NCBI RefSeq assembly: GCF_039973015.1
Contig: NZ_JBDWLT010000012.1
Coordinates: 62,001-126,000 of the forward strand
Direction: 5' to 3'
Length of the DNA: 64,000 nucleotides
Source: Parvibaculum sp039973015
Lineage (GTDB): Bacteria; Pseudomonadota; Alphaproteobacteria; Parvibaculales; Parvibaculaceae
In this document: positions 8,432 through 17,006 of the stretch, in pieces
How positions within the stretch are numbered: position 1 is the first letter of the stretch
How the letters are laid out: every line of letters starts with the position of its first letter
Position numbers and translations under genes: made by a program
The notes under the pieces: model-generated
What the model was told of the DNA's origin: nothing
Database searches by the model: none
What the model saw: the letters and a program-made list of their open reading frames with translations, nothing else

Positions 8432-8533
8432 GCGCACAATATGGCGCGACTCTGCCCCGGATCAAAGGGGCGGGCGGGGCGCTGCTGACAGTTTTGGACC
8501 TGTCTGGTTTGGAACTGGCCGGTGCGGCCGGGC

Positions 8534-8788
8534 TCAGGGGGTTTCGGCCGCGGCCGGGGGCTCGTCGTTCCAGCCTTCCGAGGGGTTTTCGGTGGCGGTG
8601 TAGGGCGGGTTGCCATCGCCATCCGCTCGCCCGGTTTCCGCATCGAGCGTGGGCGGGCCGAAGAAGGCCCAGGCAATGGCGAAGAGCAGGATCAGGGCCG
8701 CCGCAAAAGAGATGAAGAGCACATAGCGGGTGCCTGTTCCGGTTACGCCTTGCCGGGCATCGTCGGTCTGCTTTTCCGGGCCTGCCAT
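8534..8788 (-). CDS. Small single-TM protein of unknown function
   Basis: An 84-residue protein with a short polar N-terminus, one TM helix at about residues 22-42 (YVLFISFAAALILLFAIAWAF) and an acidic, proline-rich C-terminal tail of about 40 residues. It is not recognised. The ATG at 8788 has AGGAAC just upstream; a longer in-frame reading that begins at 9307 overlaps the opposite-strand genes and lacks support. It lies upstream of uvrB in the same direction with a gap of 102 bp, but no functional link is evident. Confidence 0.6.
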   Translation of the reverse strand: MAGPEKQTDDARQGVTGTGTRYVLFISFAAALILLFAIAWAFFGPPTLDAETGRADGDGNPPYTATENPSEGWNDEPPAAAETP

Positions 8789-8905
8789 GTTCCTGCCTTT
8801 CGTTCGTTTCGCTTCGAAAGAGGGAGTTAGCGCGGATTCGGGCAGCGGCAAGGCCTGCGCTCTCGCGGCTTTCCATAGCGTGTGGCATCTGCAATTCTCG
8901 GCCCC

Positions 8906-9385
8906 ATGAGCGAAGCCGACATGATTCCGCCTGTGCCGGAGAACCCCGTTTCTTCCGGCGCGCACTGGACGATCTATCTGCCGACGATGGTCGTGGCGGT
9001 GACATGGGCCATTGTCTATTTCTGGGCGGAATGGCGCGAGCCGCCGCTGCTTGCCATCGGGGGCATCGCGCTGGCGGTCGAATCCGTGGTGGTTCCGCTG
9101 CTTCTCGGTCATGCGCTGCTGCGCGCGCGTGTGCTCCGGGCGGTGATGGCGGGGGGTGAATTGCGGGTCGAGCAGGGCTTTCCGTTCCGCCGCGCGCTGC
9201 GGCTCGATGCGGGGGAGCTTGCCCTGGCGCAAGTGCGGCGCTCTTTTGCGCAGCGCCGGTTCGGCGGCGGGGCGCTGGCGCTGATCGAACGGAACGGCAA
9301 GCGCCATCTCATCGCCGATCTCGCAGAGCCCGAAGCACTTGCGGCCGCGATCAACGAAACCAACAGAAGAAGAGACGCCGCATGA
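8906..9385 (+). CDS. Membrane protein with a possible bacterial PH-like domain
   Basis: A 159-residue protein with two closely spaced TM helices (about residues 21-38 and 46-67), then a soluble domain. The soluble part opens with basic strands and ends in ALIERNGKRHLIADLAEPEALAAAI, the pattern often seen at the end of small membrane-bound PH-like domains. The ATG at 8906 was chosen because it gives a normal N-terminus before the first helix; no strong Shine-Dalgarno is seen. The stop overlaps the next start (ATGA), so it is translationally coupled to the methyltransferase gene. Confidence 0.65.
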   Translation: MSEADMIPPVPENPVSSGAHWTIYLPTMVVAVTWAIVYFWAEWREPPLLAIGGIALAVESVVVPLLLGHALLRARVLRAVMAGGELRVEQGFPFRRALRLDAGELALAQVRRSFAQRRFGGGALALIERNGKRHLIADLAEPEALAAAINETNRRRDAA

Positions 9386-10194
9386 GCCAGATGCTGGACT
9401 TCGATGACAATGCCGCCCGTGCGATGGAGGCGATGTATCTGACGCCCGACGTGGTGGGGCAGCGCGCGAAGGTGATCGACATGCTGGCGCCCGTGCCGGG
9501 GGAGCATGTGCTCGATATCGGCGTCGGGCCGGGGCTGCTGGCTTACGACATGGCGCGCATGGTGGGCGAGGGCGGACGGCTGGCGGGCCTCGATGCGTCG
9601 GCGGCGATGCTGAAGGTGGCGCGCACGCGGCTGGCGGCGCTGCCGCAGGCGGAGTGCATTCAGGGCGATGCGGCAGAGCTGCGCTTTCCCGACGAAAGTT
9701 TCGACATCGCGGTGTCGACGCAGGTGCATGAATATGTCGCGGATATGGGCAAGGCGCTGAAGGAGCTTCATCGCGTGGTGAAGCCGGGCGGGCGGACGCT
9801 CATTCTCGATACGGACTGGCGCAGCGTCGTCTGGCATTCATCGGATCAGGCGCGCATGGACCGGGTGCTTCTGTGCTGGGACGACCATCTTGCCGATCCG
9901 CATCTCCCGGCGACGCTTGGCGCGCGGATGCGCAAAGCCGGTTTCCGGGTGCTGCGCGTCGAGATCGTGCCGATGCTGTCGCCGCAGTGGCAGCCCGTTT
10001 CCTATGCGGCGGGCATCATGAAGAGTATTCGCGGATATGCGATGGCAAACGGCGAGCGGCACGGGCTTTCGGGCGAGGAAGTGCAGGCCTGGTATGACGA
10101 CCAGCTGAGGCTCGCCGAGCGCGGCGAATTCTTTTTCAGCGTCAACCGCTATGCGTTTCTGGGCGTTCGTCAGGCGGCGGTTTCGGCGCCGTAA
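9382..10194 (+). CDS. Class I SAM-dependent methyltransferase (UbiE/arsM-like fold)
   Basis: A 270-residue soluble protein with the standard methyltransferase motifs: motif I VLDIGVGPG (43-51), an acidic end to the second strand (AGLDAS), motif II/III near GDAAELRFPDESFDIAV, and motif IV with VVKPGGRTLILDTD. The C-terminal 100 residues form a variable substrate domain. The substrate is not identifiable; the overall form resembles UbiE/quinone or arsenite methyltransferases, but the Cys set of ArsM is absent. It is coupled by ATGA overlap to the preceding membrane gene and overlaps the 3' end of the convergent TetR gene by 25 bp. Confidence 0.8.
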   Translation: MSQMLDFDDNAARAMEAMYLTPDVVGQRAKVIDMLAPVPGEHVLDIGVGPGLLAYDMARMVGEGGRLAGLDASAAMLKVARTRLAALPQAECIQGDAAELRFPDESFDIAVSTQVHEYVADMGKALKELHRVVKPGGRTLILDTDWRSVVWHSSDQARMDRVLLCWDDHLADPHLPATLGARMRKAGFRVLRVEIVPMLSPQWQPVSYAAGIMKSIRGYAMANGERHGLSGEEVQAWYDDQLRLAERGEFFFSVNRYAFLGVRQAAVSAP

Positions 10195-10796
10195 AGCTTG
10201 AGCCAGGCGTCGATGATGGCGTGGATCTTCTCGTCCGTATCGGGTGGGAGCGTCACGCTCGCGTCGAACAAGGCGGACCAGACGAATACTTCCTTCAGCA
10301 TACCTGCGCAGATGCGGACGCTAAAGGCGCTGTCATGGGGACGGAGTTTGCCCTGCTCGATGAGCGTATCGATCTGCGCGCGGAGGGAAGCGTTACGCCT
10401 GTTGCCGAGGATCTCGTACATCTCGTTTGCAAGGCCGGGCGCGCCCGGCACTTCCGCAATGACGATACGCATGAGGGCGTTGCCGTCTTCCTCGAACTGC
10501 AAGGCGAGGTAGGCGCGGCAAAGCTTGTGGAGGGCTTCGCGCGCGGAATCCTTCGGATCGTGGACGCCACTATAATCGCCCGCGCCTTGCGCGGACTCCT
10601 TCACCACCGCCGTGAAAAGAGCTTCCTTCGACGAAAAATGCTTGTAGAGCGTCGCCGTCGATACATCCGCATCGCGCGCGATCTCGGCCATGCCAGCGCC
10701 GCTATAGCCGTTGGTCAGAAAATTCTTGCGCGCAGCCCCCAGTATGGAGCTGCGTTTCTGGGCGCTGATTCTTCGGCGATGTGTCTCAAGTCCCAC
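10170..10796 (-). CDS. TetR/AcrR family regulator, second gene of a tandem paralogous pair
   Basis: A 208-residue regulator. The N-terminal HTH has the classic pattern (ILGAARKNFLTNGYSGAGM, then IARDADVSTATLYKHFSSKE). The C-terminal ligand domain resembles the TetR_C AefR-like type (RIVIAEVPGAPGLANEMYE). A GTG start at 10796, with AGGA nine bases upstream, gives MGLETHRRR, which aligns with the start of the paralogue just upstream. The first codons overlap the end of that gene by 11 bp, so the two are translationally coupled and probably expressed together. Confidence 0.85.
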   Translation of the reverse strand: MGLETHRRRISAQKRSSILGAARKNFLTNGYSGAGMAEIARDADVSTATLYKHFSSKEALFTAVVKESAQGAGDYSGVHDPKDSAREALHKLCRAYLALQFEEDGNALMRIVIAEVPGAPGLANEMYEILGNRRNASLRAQIDTLIEQGKLRPHDSAFSVRICAGMLKEVFVWSALFDASVTLPPDTDEKIHAIIDAWLKLYGAETAA

Positions 10797-11445
10797 GCGT
10801 GTTTTCCTGTATCCGATCGCGTTCGAGCGGCCGGGCCGCATAGAGGTCGAGGTAGGCGTCGATGCAGGCCTCAAGTTTTCTGTCCATGTCTTCGGACCGC
10901 TTGAAATCGAGCGCGAAGAGTGACGGCCAGACGACAAACTCCTTCACCATGCCTGCGAGGTGGAGAGCGCTGGACTGTGTGTCGTGGGGTTTCAGCTCCC
11001 CTCGCGCGACGAGCGAATCCACAACTGCCTGAAGCTGCCGATAGCGTTCGAGAACGCCGTTCTCATAGACTTCGCGGGCGAGATGCGGTGCGGACGGTAC
11101 TTCGGCAATCACGACACGGAGCAGATCGTTCATCTGCTCGTCAAATTGCAGGCGCGTATAGACAAGGGCGATATTGTGCAGAACTGTGCGCGCCGGTTTA
11201 CCCGGGGCGTCTACAAAAATCGTGGCCTCGGTGCCCGCATATGCCTCGTGAACCACTGCCGCGAAAAGCATCTCCTTGGATGCGAAATGCTTGTAGAGAG
11301 TTGCTGTCGAAACATCCGCTTCCCTGGCGATTTCCGCCATTGCAGCGCGGCTGTATCCGTCCCGGAGGAAATTTGTACGGGCGGCTTTCAGTATGGCCGC
11401 GCGTTTCGTTTCGCTGACCGATTTTCTGTATGTTGCCAATCCCAA
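10786..11445 (-). CDS. TetR/AcrR family regulator, first gene of a tandem paralogous pair
   Basis: A 219-residue TetR regulator with HTH segments AAILKAARTNFLRDGYSRAAM and IAREADVSTATLYKHFASKE and an AefR-like C-domain (RVVIAEVPSAPHLAREVYE). It is clearly a paralogue of the downstream gene along its whole length. No ATG is available. A TTG at 11445, preceded by GGGAGG, yields MGLATYRK, matching MGLETHRR of the paralogue; a second TTG at 11493 would add 16 residues. Upstream lies a 10-bp direct repeat that may be its operator. No efflux pump is adjacent, so the regulated target lies elsewhere. Confidence 0.85.
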   Translation of the reverse strand: MGLATYRKSVSETKRAAILKAARTNFLRDGYSRAAMAEIAREADVSTATLYKHFASKEMLFAAVVHEAYAGTEATIFVDAPGKPARTVLHNIALVYTRLQFDEQMNDLLRVVIAEVPSAPHLAREVYENGVLERYRQLQAVVDSLVARGELKPHDTQSSALHLAGMVKEFVVWPSLFALDFKRSEDMDRKLEACIDAYLDLYAARPLERDRIQENTRGT

Positions 11446-11485
11446 GTTCAGGCTGCCTCCCCATCGACCGCTAAGAGTCCTTATT

Positions 11486-11505
11486 TTACCCAATATTACC
11501 CAATA
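11486..11505. promoter_or_regulatory. 10-bp direct repeat upstream of the TetR pair
   Basis: TTACCCAATA is repeated twice head to tail (11486-11495, 11496-11505), one helical turn apart, 41 bp before the preferred TetR start. A TTGACC hexamer on the minus strand lies near 11530. The position suits autoregulation by one of the two TetR proteins, though TetR sites are usually inverted rather than direct. Confidence 0.45.
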
Positions 11506-11628
11506 CGTCGAAATACATGCAGACGGTCAAGGACAATTCGGAAAACCGCCGTCTTGGTTTGCGGTGTAGAAATGTGGTTTTCAATAACTACGCATGCGAA
11601 CTAACTGCGGATCATTTCTTTTCTGATT

Positions 11629-12228
11629 TCAGCTCGCATCTGGAGATGCATCCGCAACCACCACATAACGCAACGTCCCGTTTTCGCGCGCATCGAAAGG
11701 GAAGCATGTAACAAGGGCAATTCCGAAGCCCGCATGCGGATCGATGTGTGAGTTATCTTGCTCAACGACACGTGCATGACGCACGGTAAAGCGATGCGAT
11801 ATGCCGTCGCGCGTCGTCACAATGACTGCATCGTCACTCTTCACTGATCGCAAAAAAGTGAAGTGCGTGTCGCGATGACCGGCAATTACCGAAGTGCCGG
11901 GCTGCCCGGGTTCGGGCGAACCGAAAAGATGACCGGGCCCAAAGGCGAGCGCTTCGCCGCTCGTCCCTGCAAGGACGATCTGGCTCATGCCCTGCGAAGG
12001 AATCTCAAGTTTGGCGACGGGCCATGTGTCCGCCCAGGGCCACGCCTTGTGCGGCTTCCCGTCCGCGATGGTCCGTTGCCATGCGCGGTCGAGCAGAAGC
12101 TGCGCCACTTCCGCCTTTGCCTTGATGTAGACGCCCTGGCCGAGCTGCCAGAAACCGAAGCCGAGGCAGGCAAAAATGGCGGCGGCCCAGCAAAGGGCCA
12201 CCGCCTTTCCCTTGAAGCGCGCGCTCAC
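11629..12228 (-). CDS. Marine proteobacterial-type sortase
   Basis: A 199-residue transpeptidase anchored by an N-terminal TM helix (about residues 9-31). The catalytic residues of sortases are present: His118 in AGHRDTHF, Cys175 in LVTCFPF and Arg187 in TLRYVV. Enzymes of this class cleave a C-terminal LPxT-like sorting signal and attach the protein to an acceptor, here in the cell envelope of a Gram-negative cell. The GTG at 12228 overlaps the stop of the substrate gene (GTGA), and a GAGG site precedes it; the earlier GTG at 12276 would lie inside that gene. The pair is an operon and a dedicated enzyme-substrate system. Confidence 0.9.
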   Translation of the reverse strand: MSARFKGKAVALCWAAAIFACLGFGFWQLGQGVYIKAKAEVAQLLLDRAWQRTIADGKPHKAWPWADTWPVAKLEIPSQGMSQIVLAGTSGEALAFGPGHLFGSPEPGQPGTSVIAGHRDTHFTFLRSVKSDDAVIVTTRDGISHRFTVRHARVVEQDNSHIDPHAGFGIALVTCFPFDARENGTLRYVVVADASPDAS

Positions 12229-14507
12229 CGGCTGCGCCTCGCCCAGGCGGTCGCCGCCCAGTGACGCTGGAGCCACCAGAGCGCGCCGAGTGCGATGGCG
12301 AGAAGCAGCGCGATGATGCCGGAATGGATCAGCGCAGGCGCATCGGTGGCCGTTTGCGGCAGCGCCATGCCCGGTCCGCGGTCCGCGGCGGGAGCGGGAG
12401 CCGCGAGAACCGCGGCATATTGCGCAGACCCCTTTTGCAAGGCCGCACGCTGCATCGGCGATACAGCCTGTTCTCCGAAGACCTTGTCGTAGTCCCAGCC
12501 TTCGGGAAGGTTCACCGGCATATCCTTCGCGGTGAGTTTTTCACCGTCCGGGCGCGACGGGGTCACATCCACCGCGACGAGACTCGTCAGGCGGCTGACA
12601 AGGTGATGTTCGAGCGCGACTTTCAGAATCGAGGAGTCGTTCTCTTCCCAGTTGCCTGCAATGCGGGCATCGGCTTCGAGCTGTTCGATCTTGCGGCGGG
12701 CCCAAAGCTTGCCAATTCCGGCGCGGGCCTCACCCTTGCCGACCGCCATGCGGACTTCCCAGGGTTCGCCCGCAACGTCGCCGCGCAGTATCAGCGTGCC
12801 TTTCGCCTGCGGCATGCGGGCAGAGAGGACCACGGGTTCGCCCTTGTAGAGATCGGGCACGGGATTCGGCCAGCTCTCGGTGGTGTGGCCATCGGGCCAG
12901 GTGGCGGTGATGTTGGTCATCACCGGGCTGCCGAGCTTTTCAAAAAGCTCGCTCATCCGCTCGACGACCTGTTGCTCGTTGCCGATATGGGTGAAGGTGC
13001 CGCGCCCTGCTTCCGACGCGCGGGTCATGAAGTAGCTGTTCGGCGCAGAGCCGATGCCGACGGTGAAGAGGCGCGAGCGGCCGAGATTCGTGGTGATCTC
13101 GCTGAAGAGCTCACGTTCGTTGGTGATGGCGCCGTCCGTCAGGAAAACGACCTGGCGAACCCTGTCCGTGCCATGTGACTGACGGTCAGTCAGTGCGGCG
13201 CGAAGAGCGGGCAGCATCTCGGTGCCGCCATTTGCTTCGAGGCTCTTCACGAATTTCTTCGCCACAGCGAGGTTTTCGCCGTGAGCGGGAACGGCGTCCG
13301 GGAAGAGCACCGTCAGGGTGTCGTCGAAACGGATGACGTTGAACGTGTCGCCGGGCTTCAGGCGGTCGAGCGCCCAGAGCAGGCTTTCCTTTGCCTGATC
13401 CATCGAGGGGCCGGACATGGAGCCTGAATTGTCGATAACGAAGACCGCCTCGCGCGGCTTCGTTTCCGGCTGAACGTCGCCGGAGGGCGGCGTGAGCATG
13501 ACGAGGAGATAGTCCTCATTGCCGACCCGTTCGCGGAAGAGGGCGGCGGTGGGGGCCTTTGCGGCAGCGGGCTTCCAGGTAAGTTCGAAATCCTTGTCTG
13601 CCGGAACGAGTTCTTTCTTGAGGGCGATGGTGGCGGCATTTTTGCCGCCGCGCTCGATGGTCACATCATGATGCGGGCTCTTCACCTCGCCGAGCGGGAA
13701 GCCCGCATCGAGCGAGACCTTGAGGCTCACAGGGTTCACCTTGCCTGCTTCGGGATGCAGGACCGGCGGCTGTTCCAGCGTGTCTTTTTCCTCGGGGGGC
13801 AGCACTTCGCCCCAACCGCTTTCGCCGGGCGTGAAGTCGACAAACCGCGGATCGGCTTCTTTCGGCGTGTAGCGCGGTGCAACGACCATGGGGAAGCGGA
13901 GGGAGAAGGTGTCGCCCTCGCGATGCGCCGTCTGCTGATATTCGATCTGGACGACAATGGTCTCGCCCGGTCCGATATTGGCGACGGAGTTGGTGAAGAC
14001 ATTTGGGCGCTGCTGTTCGACGAGACTGGCCTTCTTGCCTGCGGCCTTGGCTTCTTCGTAGATCTGCCGGGCTTCCTGCTTTTCCTTGATCCTGCCTTCG
14101 ATCACGCGGTCACCGATCACCATTTTCAGGGTGTCGACGGCGGAATCCTCCGGCAGCGGAAAGATGTATTTGCCCTCGACCCAACTATCGCCGGGGTTGA
14201 TGAAGCGCTGTGTGACGCGGGCACGGGCGATGGGGCCCGAGACGTCGATCTTCACATCGGTCGCGAGAAGGGGCGCGGGCACATATTTGCCGGGCTCCTT
14301 CGTGTTGAAGAGAAGGGCGCCGCTCTCGATGTCGTTCAGTGTCACGAGACCGGCGGGCACCGGTGCGGCGGAGGTTTCCGCCCAGGCATGGCGGACCAGG
14401 CCGGCGAGTAAAAGAAGAACAAGACAGATAAATGTCAGAACGAATGCAAGTCGATGGGACCAGCCGCGCGGACCCGCACCGGCTGTGTTTCGTGAGATGG
14501 TGGACAT
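12225..14507 (-). CDS. VIT/VWA surface protein, dedicated substrate of the adjacent sortase
   Basis: A 760-residue exported protein. It has an N-terminal signal peptide (TM core at about residues 20-38, cleavage near AWA), a VIT domain at about 50-200, and a von Willebrand A domain at about 353-525 with the MIDAS sequence D359-x-S361-x-S363 and a later FLTDG. A Pro/Ala-rich stretch leads to the sorting signal LPQTA at 716-720, a TM helix (about 729-748) and a basic tail. This is the layout of the marine proteobacterial sortase target family. VIT/VWA proteins of the inter-alpha-trypsin type bind other proteins through a metal ion. It is the only sortase substrate visible in the window. Confidence 0.92.
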   Translation of the reverse strand: MSTISRNTAGAGPRGWSHRLAFVLTFICLVLLLLAGLVRHAWAETSAAPVPAGLVTLNDIESGALLFNTKEPGKYVPAPLLATDVKIDVSGPIARARVTQRFINPGDSWVEGKYIFPLPEDSAVDTLKMVIGDRVIEGRIKEKQEARQIYEEAKAAGKKASLVEQQRPNVFTNSVANIGPGETIVVQIEYQQTAHREGDTFSLRFPMVVAPRYTPKEADPRFVDFTPGESGWGEVLPPEEKDTLEQPPVLHPEAGKVNPVSLKVSLDAGFPLGEVKSPHHDVTIERGGKNAATIALKKELVPADKDFELTWKPAAAKAPTAALFRERVGNEDYLLVMLTPPSGDVQPETKPREAVFVIDNSGSMSGPSMDQAKESLLWALDRLKPGDTFNVIRFDDTLTVLFPDAVPAHGENLAVAKKFVKSLEANGGTEMLPALRAALTDRQSHGTDRVRQVVFLTDGAITNERELFSEITTNLGRSRLFTVGIGSAPNSYFMTRASEAGRGTFTHIGNEQQVVERMSELFEKLGSPVMTNITATWPDGHTTESWPNPVPDLYKGEPVVLSARMPQAKGTLILRGDVAGEPWEVRMAVGKGEARAGIGKLWARRKIEQLEADARIAGNWEENDSSILKVALEHHLVSRLTSLVAVDVTPSRPDGEKLTAKDMPVNLPEGWDYDKVFGEQAVSPMQRAALQKGSAQYAAVLAAPAPAADRGPGMALPQTATDAPALIHSGIIALLLAIALGALWWLQRHWAATAWARRSR

Positions 14508-14683
14508 GGTATTCCCCGCGTTTTTGAGACGGTCCGAGGCAAGCCCTCCTCAGACGGACAAAGTGTCGCGGGGAAATGGGGCAGAAGGGGTCAGGAAAGG
14601 GGACGAGAGCGGACCGATTTTGAGGCCATTTTGTGTTCAAGCCTGTTCACACAGGCGCAAGCCTTCGTCCGCCTACGGAAATC

Positions 14684-16207
14684 TCACGGATAACGGGGCG
14701 CACCGGCAGCGCGAAGGACGTCCGCCAGACTTGCCGCCGCATGTTTGAGTTCCGCCTCGGGCACCGAGGCGTAGCCCATATAAAGGCCGGGACGGCCTTC
14801 TTCCAGCCGGTAAAGCGATAGGGGGCTCACATGGAGCCCTGCCTTCATCGCGGCTTCAGCGAGCGCCCGGTCATCCGCGCTTTCGGGGAGGAAGGCGGAG
14901 AGCTGGAGGCCGCCTTCGCCGGGCGCGGCGCGCAGAAAGGGCGAGAGCTCATCTTCGAGCGCGGAAAGCACGACCGAGCGCCGCTCCGCATAGAGCGCGC
15001 GCATCCGGCGGACATGACCGCCGTAATGGCCTTCGCCGATGAAATCCGCCAGCGCGGCCTGCATGGCGGCAGGGGGCACATGGCCGCTGATGCGGATGGC
15101 CGTGCCGAAGGCGTCGACCAGATGCTCGGGCACGATCAGGTAGCCGATCTTGAGGGCGGGGAAGAGCGTCTTTGCGAAGGTGCCCATGTAGGTGCCCATG
15201 TAGATGACAGCACCGCCGCGATCGAGCCCCTGCAAAGAGGCGATGGGCCGGCCCTGATAGCGATATTCACTGTCGTAATCGTCTTCGACGATCCATGCGC
15301 CGCAGCAGGCCGCATGGTCGAGCAGGGCGAGGCGGCGTTGCAGGGAAAGCGTGGCGCCAAGCGGGAACTGGTGCGAGGGCGTGACATAGATGAGGCGGGG
15401 CGAGGCATGACGCCCGATCCCTGCGGCAACGTCGAGCCCTTCCTCATCCACCGGCACGGGCACGAGCGAGGCGCCAGCGCCAGAGAGCGCGCCCCGTGCG
15501 CCGAGATAGCCGGGATCTTCCACCCATACGGGGTCGCCCGGATCGAGCAACATGCGGGCCGCAAGGTCGAGCGCTCCTTGTGCGCCGACCGTGACGATGA
15601 CCTGCTCCGGCGAACAGGTGACGCCGCGCGCCGCGCCCGCATAGGCGGCAATGGCTTCGCGCAGTGCGGGGAGGCCGATGCCGACCTCGTAGCCGAAGAG
15701 ATTGCTGCGTGTGTCGCGTGAATGGCGTGCGAGAAGGCGGCTCCAGAGCAGGGCGGGAAATTGTTCGATGGCGGGAAGCCCATGCTGGAAGGCGCGGCCC
15801 CGGCCACGCTCATAGAAGGGAGTGAGACGGCGAATGGCGGAGAGGCTTGTGCCGCGCTTCGAAAGGCTTCGTATGTTTGCTCCCGGCCTGTCTTGCGGGG
15901 AGCACGGCTTTGCCTGCCGGTCGAGCTGCAACAGGCTGTCCGGCAGGATGGCGGCAACTCGCGTGCCGGCGCCGACCTGGCCTTCGAGATAGCCTTCGGC
16001 GGCAAGCTGCTCATAGGCGGCCAGCACGGTATTGCGGCCGACGCCGAGTTCGCCCGCCAACATGCGCGAGGAGGGGAGACGGCCGCCCGGACGCAGGCGG
16101 CCGGCAAGGATCGCCTCACGCAGCGCCTCATAGAGCTGGCGGTAGAGCGGCACTTCGGCGCTGCCGTCGAGTGCAATGGCGCCGAGGGGCAGGGGACTCG
16201 CGGGCAT
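14684..16207 (-). CDS. MocR/PdxR-type regulator (GntR HTH + aminotransferase fold)
   Basis: A 507-residue fusion. Residues about 15-85 form a GntR winged helix (LYRQLYEALREAILAGRLRPG, then LPSSRMLAGELGVGRNTV). The remainder is a type I PLP aminotransferase fold with the Lys of GTFAKTLFP near residue 345. MocR proteins use PLP or a PLP adduct as effector rather than doing catalysis, and often control vitamin B6 genes. It is divergent from an FMN-binding pyridoxamine oxidase-like gene, a common pairing that suggests direct control. The ATG at 16207 has GGGAGA eight bases upstream. Confidence 0.88.
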   Translation of the reverse strand: MPASPLPLGAIALDGSAEVPLYRQLYEALREAILAGRLRPGGRLPSSRMLAGELGVGRNTVLAAYEQLAAEGYLEGQVGAGTRVAAILPDSLLQLDRQAKPCSPQDRPGANIRSLSKRGTSLSAIRRLTPFYERGRGRAFQHGLPAIEQFPALLWSRLLARHSRDTRSNLFGYEVGIGLPALREAIAAYAGAARGVTCSPEQVIVTVGAQGALDLAARMLLDPGDPVWVEDPGYLGARGALSGAGASLVPVPVDEEGLDVAAGIGRHASPRLIYVTPSHQFPLGATLSLQRRLALLDHAACCGAWIVEDDYDSEYRYQGRPIASLQGLDRGGAVIYMGTYMGTFAKTLFPALKIGYLIVPEHLVDAFGTAIRISGHVPPAAMQAALADFIGEGHYGGHVRRMRALYAERRSVVLSALEDELSPFLRAAPGEGGLQLSAFLPESADDRALAEAAMKAGLHVSPLSLYRLEEGRPGLYMGYASVPEAELKHAAASLADVLRAAGAPRYP

Positions 16208-16317
16208 GGATTGTCTCCCGATCAACTGGCTCCATTATGTTTCAATTATTGGACCTTTTGACAGAGCCATTTTGGGCAAATAGTCCGGGCCGCAATACCG
16301 GAGAAGGACCATTCAAA
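16208..16317. promoter_or_regulatory. Divergent control region between the MocR gene and the FMN-protein gene
   Basis: This 110-bp region is AT-richer than its flanks. TTGACA at 16258-16263 faces right; 17 bp on stands TAGTCC, a poor -10. Imperfect direct repeats containing TGGCTCCATT and AGAGCCATTTTGG lie on either side of the promoter region and are candidate MocR sites. Confidence 0.4.
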
Positions 16318-16932
16318 ATGAGCGATTACCAGACGTCAGAGCCATTCCGGGTGAGGCAGGCACCGAAGCGGGCCGCCTATGACCGCGAGACGGTTCACGC
16401 CATTCTCGACGCAGGCTATGCGGCGCATGTTGCCTTCGTGACGGAGGCGGGGCCCGTGGCGCTGCCGATGTTCTATGTGCGCGACGGCGAGAGCGTGCTC
16501 GTTCATGGCTCGCGGAAAAGCCGCTTCATGCGGATGCTGGGGGCGGGACTGCCCGTCTGCCTGACGGTCACGCATGTGGACGGGCTGGTGCTGGCGCGTT
16601 CGGCCTTTCATCATTCGATGAACTATCGTTCGGTCATGGCGCATGGTGTCCCGGAGATCGTGCCGGAGGAAGAGAAGGCGCGGGCGCTTGACCTTTTCAC
16701 GCGGCGCGTCCGGGAAGGGCGCTCGCTGGAGGCGAGGCCGGCCAATGCGCAGGAGACGAAGGCGACCGCCGTGCTGCGGCTGGCGCTTGCCGAGGTGGTG
16801 GCGAAGGTGCGAACGGGCGGCCCGCTTGACGACGCGGAAGACATGGATCTGCCGGTCTGGGCGGGCGTGATTCCGATGCAGATGACCTTCGGCGAGCCGG
16901 TGCGCGATATTGCGCCCGTTGGCGCCGAATAG
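16318..16932 (+). CDS. Pyridoxamine 5'-phosphate oxidase-like FMN-binding protein
   Basis: A 204-residue split-barrel flavin protein. The pattern of a beta-strand followed by GPVALPMFYVRDGESVLVHG, then SRKSRFMRML and the HHSMNYRSVMAHG segment, matches the PNPOx-related family that often sits next to MocR regulators. Such proteins bind FMN or haem and may act in B6 salvage or detoxification; the reaction is not established. It lacks the C-terminal substrate motif of true PdxH. The ATG at 16318 has GGAGAAGGA about ten bases before it. Confidence 0.8.
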   Translation: MSDYQTSEPFRVRQAPKRAAYDRETVHAILDAGYAAHVAFVTEAGPVALPMFYVRDGESVLVHGSRKSRFMRMLGAGLPVCLTVTHVDGLVLARSAFHHSMNYRSVMAHGVPEIVPEEEKARALDLFTRRVREGRSLEARPANAQETKATAVLRLALAEVVAKVRTGGPLDDAEDMDLPVWAGVIPMQMTFGEPVRDIAPVGAE

Positions 16933-17006
16933 CCTGTTGCACGTGCGAACGGGCAGGCTTACGTTGCGCCCGTTCCTTTACCCTCTGCCTTCATGGGAGA
17001 TGTCAC

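Noticed and set aside
6785..8488. Long plus-strand open frame opposite uvrB
   Set aside because: Long antisense frames are common in high-GC genes; uvrB is full length and conserved, and the antisense product has no domain.
12261..13178. Plus-strand open frame opposite the VIT/VWA gene
   Set aside because: The product is a low-complexity shadow; the minus-strand gene has clear domains.
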